DNA from: Ophiosphaerella korrae
Lineage: Eukaryota > Ascomycota > Dothideomycetes > Pleosporales > Phaeosphaeriaceae
NCBI GenBank assembly: GCA_028456385.1
Contig: JALNQF010000388.1
Location: 1-36,297 of the forward strand
DNA: 36,297 bases
Direction of reading: 5' to 3'
This document shows, piece by piece, positions 32,038 through 36,297 of this stretch (its first letter is position 1; every line of letters begins with the position of its first letter). The notes below the pieces were generated by a model. That model had not been told where the DNA came from. It worked only from the letters and a program-made list of their open reading frames with translations, and made no database searches. The translations under genes and the position numbers were made by a program.

Positions 32038-32512
32038 TTAGATCTGTAGACGCTCAACCTTGTCCTTGAGAGTCCTGATCTGGCCCATCAAGTCAGAGGC
32101 CTCATTCGTGGTGATGGAGGCGGCGATGACAGCTCTTGCGACACCGCAGGCACGGCCAAGGGCCATCTTGGAGGGAACGTAGACGTAAGGAACGTTCTTG
32201 TCCTCGCAGAGAAGAGGAAGATGGAGGAGGATAGCGAGTGGGCTGGTGTCGGCAGCAAGGATAATGATCTCGCTGATACCACGGTTGAGGGTCTTGGTGG
32301 CCTCGTTGGCGCCCTTCTTCAGCTGGCGGTAGCTAAGGTAATGTTAGAACTTGGTGTTGCTTATGGTAACAAACATGAATATGCTCCTGCGCTGTGGACG
32401 GGTAAGGTAGGGATAATGCTACATACTGGGTTGCCTGCTGCACAAGATCCAGAATCTCTTGGGACAGAGCCTGGTCGGCTTGGGGCCATGCGGCGGAGTT
32501 GTCTTCGGCCAT
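32038..32512 (-). CDS. SNU13 / 15.5K box C/D and U4 snRNP protein, 126 aa
   Basis: Exon 1 (32512-32427) joins exon 2 (32332-32038) across a 94-nt intron in phase. The protein has the L7Ae/L30e fold signature: the [36 protein letters not shown] and [18 protein letters not shown] motifs, preceded by a [15 protein letters not shown]-binding loop. Length (126 aa) equals that of yeast Snu13. It binds K-turn RNA in U4 snRNA and box C/D snoRNAs, acting in the nucleus and nucleolus in splicing and rRNA modification. It is transcribed divergently from the V-ATPase c-subunit gene, with starts 382 bp apart. Confidence 0.95.
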
Positions 32513-32548
32513 TGTGTGTATTTATTAATATGATAGAGTTTGTAGGTT

Positions 32549-32569
32549 CACTGCTTAGCTCGCCCGAAG
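32549..32569 (+). promoter_or_regulatory. Repeated promoter motif, copy 1
   Basis: CACTGCTTAGCTCGCCCGAA plus G; matches copy 2 at all but one position. Core GCTCGCCCGAAG. Position near the SNU13 start suggests a regulatory site; the binder is unknown. Confidence 0.55.
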
Positions 32570-32628
32570 GAGGGTTCCTAATAACGATATCAGTTATCCG
32601 AATACTTAAAACGAAAGTAATGAACATA

Positions 32629-32649
32629 CACTGCTTTGCTCGCCCGAAG
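32629..32649 (+). promoter_or_regulatory. Repeated promoter motif, copy 2
   Basis: CACTGCTTTGCTCGCCCGAA plus G, 80 bp from copy 1 in the same orientation (about eight helical turns). Confidence 0.55.
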
Positions 32650-32894
32650 AAATTTGTTGGAGAGTGGTGGTTGCGAATATTGGGTGGGCAGAAGAACATT
32701 TTGGCCGCACAGACCAACCTTAGCTTGGCACACGTGCATCGCTAGCGCAGTAGTGAAGACTGCTTGCCAGCCATCATCACCACTCACCTAGACATCACAA
32801 CGTCCTTGTCGCTATACCCACGACACCCCTTCATCTCCAACAACATCTCTGACTCTTTCCGGACGCTCCGTCGAACCCATATACCACCGCAAAA

Positions 32895-33703
32895 ATGGTT
32901 TCAGAACTCTGGTGAGTGCCTACGGAGCTCCGACATGAGGTTCAGGCAGCTACAGCTTGCTGTGTACAGATAAGCACAAGCTCGCCGGCATCTTCATAGC
33001 ATTAGAGACGCTTCATAACGACCCCCAACGTGAATGAATGCTAACCTAATCCTTATAGCCCCGTCTATGCCGTAAGTTTGCGACAACAAAGCTCCGTCAC
33101 GCCCCTTCGTGGTCGTCATCGCGACAACCAACCCTTCTGTCCTATCTAGGGCGCGACTCATCGCACGGTGCCGTTAGCCGTATATGTTTAGCTAACCGTG
33201 ATAGCCATTCTTCGGCGCGATGGGCTGCACGTCAGCCATCGTCTTCGCGTGCTTCGGTGCCGCCTACGGCACTGCCAAGGCCGGCGTTGGTGTCTCTGCC
33301 ATGGGTGTCCTTCGCCCTGACTTGATTGTCAAGAGTACGTCGCCTGGGTTCCATACAAAGCAGCAACTAAAATCATACAGATATCATTCCCGTCGTCATG
33401 GCTGGTATTATTGGTATCTACGGCCTCGTCGTGTCTGTCCTCATCTCGAACGGTCTGAAGCAAGATTCGTCGCTGTTCACCAACTTCATCCAACTCGGTG
33501 CTGGTCTCGCCGTCGGTCTCTCTGGAATGGCCGCTGGTTTCGCCATTGGAATTGTCGGTGATGCTGGTGTCCGCGGCACTGCCCAGCAGCCCAGGTTGTT
33601 CGTCGGAATGATTTTGATTCTCATTTTCGCCGAAGTCTTGGGTCTGTACGGTCTCATTGTTGCTCTGCTCATGAACGCAAAGGCTGGTGAGGACAAGTGC
33701 TAA
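32895..33703 (+). CDS. V-ATPase proteolipid subunit c (VMA3-like), 160 aa, four exons
   Basis: Exons 32895-32911 (17 nt), 33059-33071 (13 nt), 33205-33334 and 33381-33703 join in phase to give a 160-aa protein, the usual length. Introns of 147, 133 and 46 nt carry CTAACC, CTAACCG and ACTAAA branch sites. The four membrane helices are clear: [20 protein letters not shown], then [38 protein letters not shown] and [20 protein letters not shown]. The last has the proton-carrying glutamate in FAEVLGLYG. The subunit forms the membrane rotor ring of the vacuolar H+-ATPase. Two very short 5' exons are typical of this highly spliced fungal gene. Confidence 0.95.
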
Positions 33704-35264
33704 ACGCGAACACTCTTGCGATTGCAGCATGACAACACACTGCAGTCAGTAGGATGGTAAAGGAACTAGCACGACAACGAAGCAATCACATGGCGCGTAA
33801 CAAGCATGCGCGGTATGTTGTACGTCTACAACTGTGTATTCTCTTAGGGCGAAGCGAGAAGCATCAATCATGGCGGAGAGGTAGGGTTGGAGGAATGGTA
33901 AATAATGGCTTCAAATGACGAGCACTTGGCAATCCATTTGACGGCGTGTATTCTAGGATCTCATCAATTTCAATCTGCACTTAGAAACGAATGTATTTGG
34001 TTTCCTCAGTCTACCTCTGGCCTTTCGTCGGATATGCTCGACATTGATCAACGCCTCCCCTGTTTTGAGCTGGCCGAGCTGAACTCTGGCGCGATGAGAG
34101 TCCATCAGCTGACAAAGGATACACTAGGGGATCTCGACTGACATAGGGTAGATCTCGTACCTCATTCGGCTAACGAACCGCGTAGGGGTGAACTTGTAAT
34201 ACACCTGTAGCACCACAGCCTGATCCCTGTGGCTGTTGACGGTACTGATCGATTTTAAACCATGGTCAGCTAAATTCCACCCATACAAGGATCGAGACTG
34301 ACGCCGAGAGGGGATTGGCTTGCTGTAGGGACAAGGATTACAGTTTCTCACACTCCGATCTTGGTGTAGCTATGGCACAGTTTATAAGCCCCGGGAAGGC
34401 GTCTTGGCATTCAAAACAACTACTCTGGGGAGTAGCAAGACAGCATGCATGACAGTTGACTACCACGCTAGTATCTGCCTGGCATGATCCTCTTATGCCC
34501 GAGGGTAGATTGAGCCAGATATTTGGATACGGAACTTAGAAAGAGTACAGAAGTAGCCTCCCAGTCGGGGGTGCCGACGTGAATGCTCGGGAATAGCGTC
34601 TAATATCTACCCCGCGTCGACTACCGTTTCTCGATGAGTAGTGTTTCCGGGTGGCGCCGTATGATTGATGGTACCTTCAACTACGGACCGTGTGGGTCAA
34701 TGAAATGCGGATCGAACTTCTTATCTCGCAAGCCACGGGTTCCATGCAGGTGCGTGCAGCTCGTGGGTAATGGGGACTTGATAATGGCTGTCCTAGTGTC
34801 GATGCCGCTTAGGTCCCGAGTCTGTCGTACATTACCGAGTCGACAAGTTTGCCACTACACGCGTTTGCCATACGAGGTAGTGGAGCACCTCAAGCTCAAA
34901 GATAGGAGCAATGCCTTGCGAGAACACATAGCAGCCTGTCAGTCTGTAATACGCTACACACGAATAATGCATCGAGTGTTACAAGAGGTTAAGCCGAAAA
35001 CCGACTTCGGGGTAAGTCTGGACGTAGGATGCTTCACTCATGGTAAACTTCCAAATTATGCTCTCAGATAACGTAGGCTTTCAGACGGTCATAAGGGTTA
35101 TGATGACGATGTCATATTCACCCGTCATACAATTTCCGTTCACTTTTTTTTTCTTTTTCTCATGTTTGATCAATATTTAAGACCTATGCCCAGCATGGAG
35201 TCAAATCATCCCGCCATCTATCCTCAGCAAAGGATGCTTGTCTACCCTTCAACCATCCAACATC
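33704..35264. other. Intergenic region, no convincing gene
   Basis: About 1.55 kb. Open frames at 33905-34141 and 34634-35071 show no recognisable domain and no splice chain. A T-rich tract (35145-35159) lies about 110 bp upstream of the DUF1996 ATG and may belong to its promoter. Confidence 0.45.
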
Positions 35265-36222
35265 ATGGGCTTCTCTGTCAAACTCTATACCGCCCTTGCT
35301 TTGACTGGCTACTCGGAGGCCTTCTTCCGCATGTCCTGCCTCGGCCGTCTTGTCCGCGAACGAGTTGATCCCATCGTTGCCCCAGGCAAAGTTTCCGGCC
35401 ACGTCCACACCATCTCCGGGGGGTCAGGCTTCTCACCCAACATGACATACGAAGATGCTCGAGCATCCAAATGTTCCTCCTGCACAGTCAAGGCAAGCCA
35501 ACCACACAACCCTCCACCCACCAACTCACACTCATCAGGAAGACCTGTCCAACTACTGGACCCCCCAACTCTACGTGCACATGAAAGACGGCACTTTCCA
35601 GCCCGCCACCGTCATGGGCGACCCCCCTCGACCTCATTGGCGGCATGACAGTCTACTACTTCCAGCGCCCCCCCTCCACCGAGCCCCTCAAAGCCTTCCC
35701 CCCAGGGCTTCCGCATGCTCGCCGGCGACGCCTCCAAGCGCGCGCCCGCACACGACCTCGCCACCGCCGCCATCTCCTTTGCTTGCCTCGGCACCTCCCA
35801 CCCAGAAACAAACTCCATCCCCAACTACCCATGCCCCGGCGGCCCGCGTGCCCAGGTCTTCTTCCCTTCCTGCTGGAACGGCCGCGACCTCGACGCCCCG
35901 GACCACCGCGCCCACATGAGCTATCCCGCCTCACAACAGTACGACAACGGCCCATGTCCCCCCAACTTCCCCATCCACATGATACCCCTCTTCTACGAGG
36001 TGCTCTACGACACCCCGCGCTTCGACACCCAGTGGCTCGACGACGACGACAACGACGACGGCTGCCGTCGCCACCCCTTCGTCTTGGCAAACGGCGACTC
36101 AACGGACTACTCCTTCCACAGCGACTTCCTCAACGGCTAGGACGCCCCCGCCCTCCAGCGCGCCACCACCGAATACGCAGACCCCTCGGGCGCCCCGCAC
36201 CGTTGCGCCCCGCTCTCCCTCT

Positions 36223-36223
<1 letters not shown>
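35265..36223 (+). pseudogene. DUF1996 secreted protein gene, broken by two frameshifts and a stop
   Basis: The protein starts with a 19-residue signal peptide (MGFSVKLYTALALTGYSEA) followed by the DUF1996 pattern FFRMSCLGRLVRERVDPIV, GHVHTISGGSGF and CSSCTVK. A 46-nt intron (35493-35538) with a GC-AG boundary and AACTCAC branch restores EDLSNYWTPQLYV in phase. The frame then slips by +1 at a C6 run (35622-35627), continues as GGMTVYYFQRPP, and slips +1 again at another C6 run (35698-35703) before FRMLAGD. The rest (FACLGTSHPETNSIPNYPCP, FFPSCWNGRDLDAPDHRAHM, NGPCPPNFPIHMIPLFYEVL) is open to a TAG at 36138-36140, where the family has Trp. The same frame continues to the poly-C end. The breaks may be real or sequencing errors. 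Function of the family is unknown; fungal members are usually secreted. Confidence 0.85.

Positions 36224-36297
<74 letters not shown>
36224..36297. repeat. Terminal run of 74 C residues
   Basis: The window ends in an uninterrupted poly-C tract within what should be DUF1996 coding sequence. This is more like a base-calling or assembly artefact at a contig end than genomic sequence. Confidence 0.8.

Larger units (their letters stand above)
32513..32894. promoter_or_regulatory. Divergent promoter shared by SNU13 and the V-ATPase c gene
   Basis: The 382 bp between two opposite ATG codons holds both promoters. It contains two direct copies of a 21-nt motif (CACTGCTTWGCTCGCCCGAAG) at 32549-32569 and 32629-32649, 80 bp apart and 20/21 identical. 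Housekeeping expression is expected. Confidence 0.7.

Noticed and set aside
32221..32745. 174-codon plus-strand ORF overlapping SNU13
   Set aside because: It is antisense to the SNU13 exons, its intron and the promoter; SNU13 on the minus strand is unambiguous.
33329..33730. Minus-strand ORFs over the V-ATPase gene
   Set aside because: Shadows of the conserved plus-strand V-ATPase exons.
34634..35071. 145-codon plus-strand ORF
   Set aside because: Composition and sequence resemble random translation; no family features and no supporting introns.

Overview
The window looks like a filamentous ascomycete chromosome segment (Pezizomycotina, probably a Dothideomycete-like genome). This rests on many short introns (about 41-150 nt, GT/AG ends, CTAAC/CTAAT/CTGAC-like branch points), a fungal-type RIP-mutated AT-rich block, fungal transposons (hAT, Tc1/mariner), a DUF3435-like tyrosine recombinase, and housekeeping genes typical of ascomycetes (SNU13, the V-ATPase c subunit, a URC4/DUF1688 gene, DUF1993 and DUF1996 genes). 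No rRNA, tRNA or CRISPR array was recognised. Exon structures below were worked out by hand from splice signals and reading-phase continuity.

Left part (1-7.6 kb): a TpA/CTAG-saturated, stop-riddled RIP block (1-3486) still contains a Zn2Cys6 DNA-binding domain with four of its six cysteines mutated to tyrosine, and the front half of a maltose/galactoside-type acetyltransferase. The back half of that acetyltransferase, just past a sharp mutation boundary, is clean. Immediately after lies a complete 3.17-kb hAT transposon (3745-6914) with perfect 19-bp inverted termini, an intact 8-bp target duplication and an uninterrupted 868-aa transposase. A broken Tc1/mariner piece follows.

Middle part (7.6-28 kb): mostly lineage-specific genes of unknown function: a 175-aa coiled-coil protein, a five-helix membrane protein, a 557-aa acidic protein with an N-terminal internal repeat, a 220-aa coiled-coil protein, a 392-aa unknown, and several minus-strand unknowns. 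The centrepiece is a nine-exon minus-strand gene (16803-20601) predicted to encode one 1131-aa protein. It joins a DUF3435/captain-like tyrosine recombinase core, a Cys/His zinc-finger-like middle and a canonical C-terminal chromodomain with a complete aromatic cage. The recombinase gene and one small gene (15133-15897) lie between two similar G/C palindromes with A-rich spacers (15017-15037 and 20853-20876), which could be ends of a roughly 5.9-kb tyrosine-recombinase element. The boundaries are inference; the open, phase-consistent fusion is read directly from the sequence.

Right part (28-36.3 kb): conserved host genes: DUF1993, a URC4-like uracil-catabolism gene, SNU13 and the V-ATPase proteolipid gene sharing a divergent promoter that carries a 21-nt repeated motif, and finally a DUF1996 secreted protein gene broken by two C-run frameshifts and a TAG in place of a Trp codon. 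The window ends in 74 consecutive C residues, which suggests a low-quality contig end.
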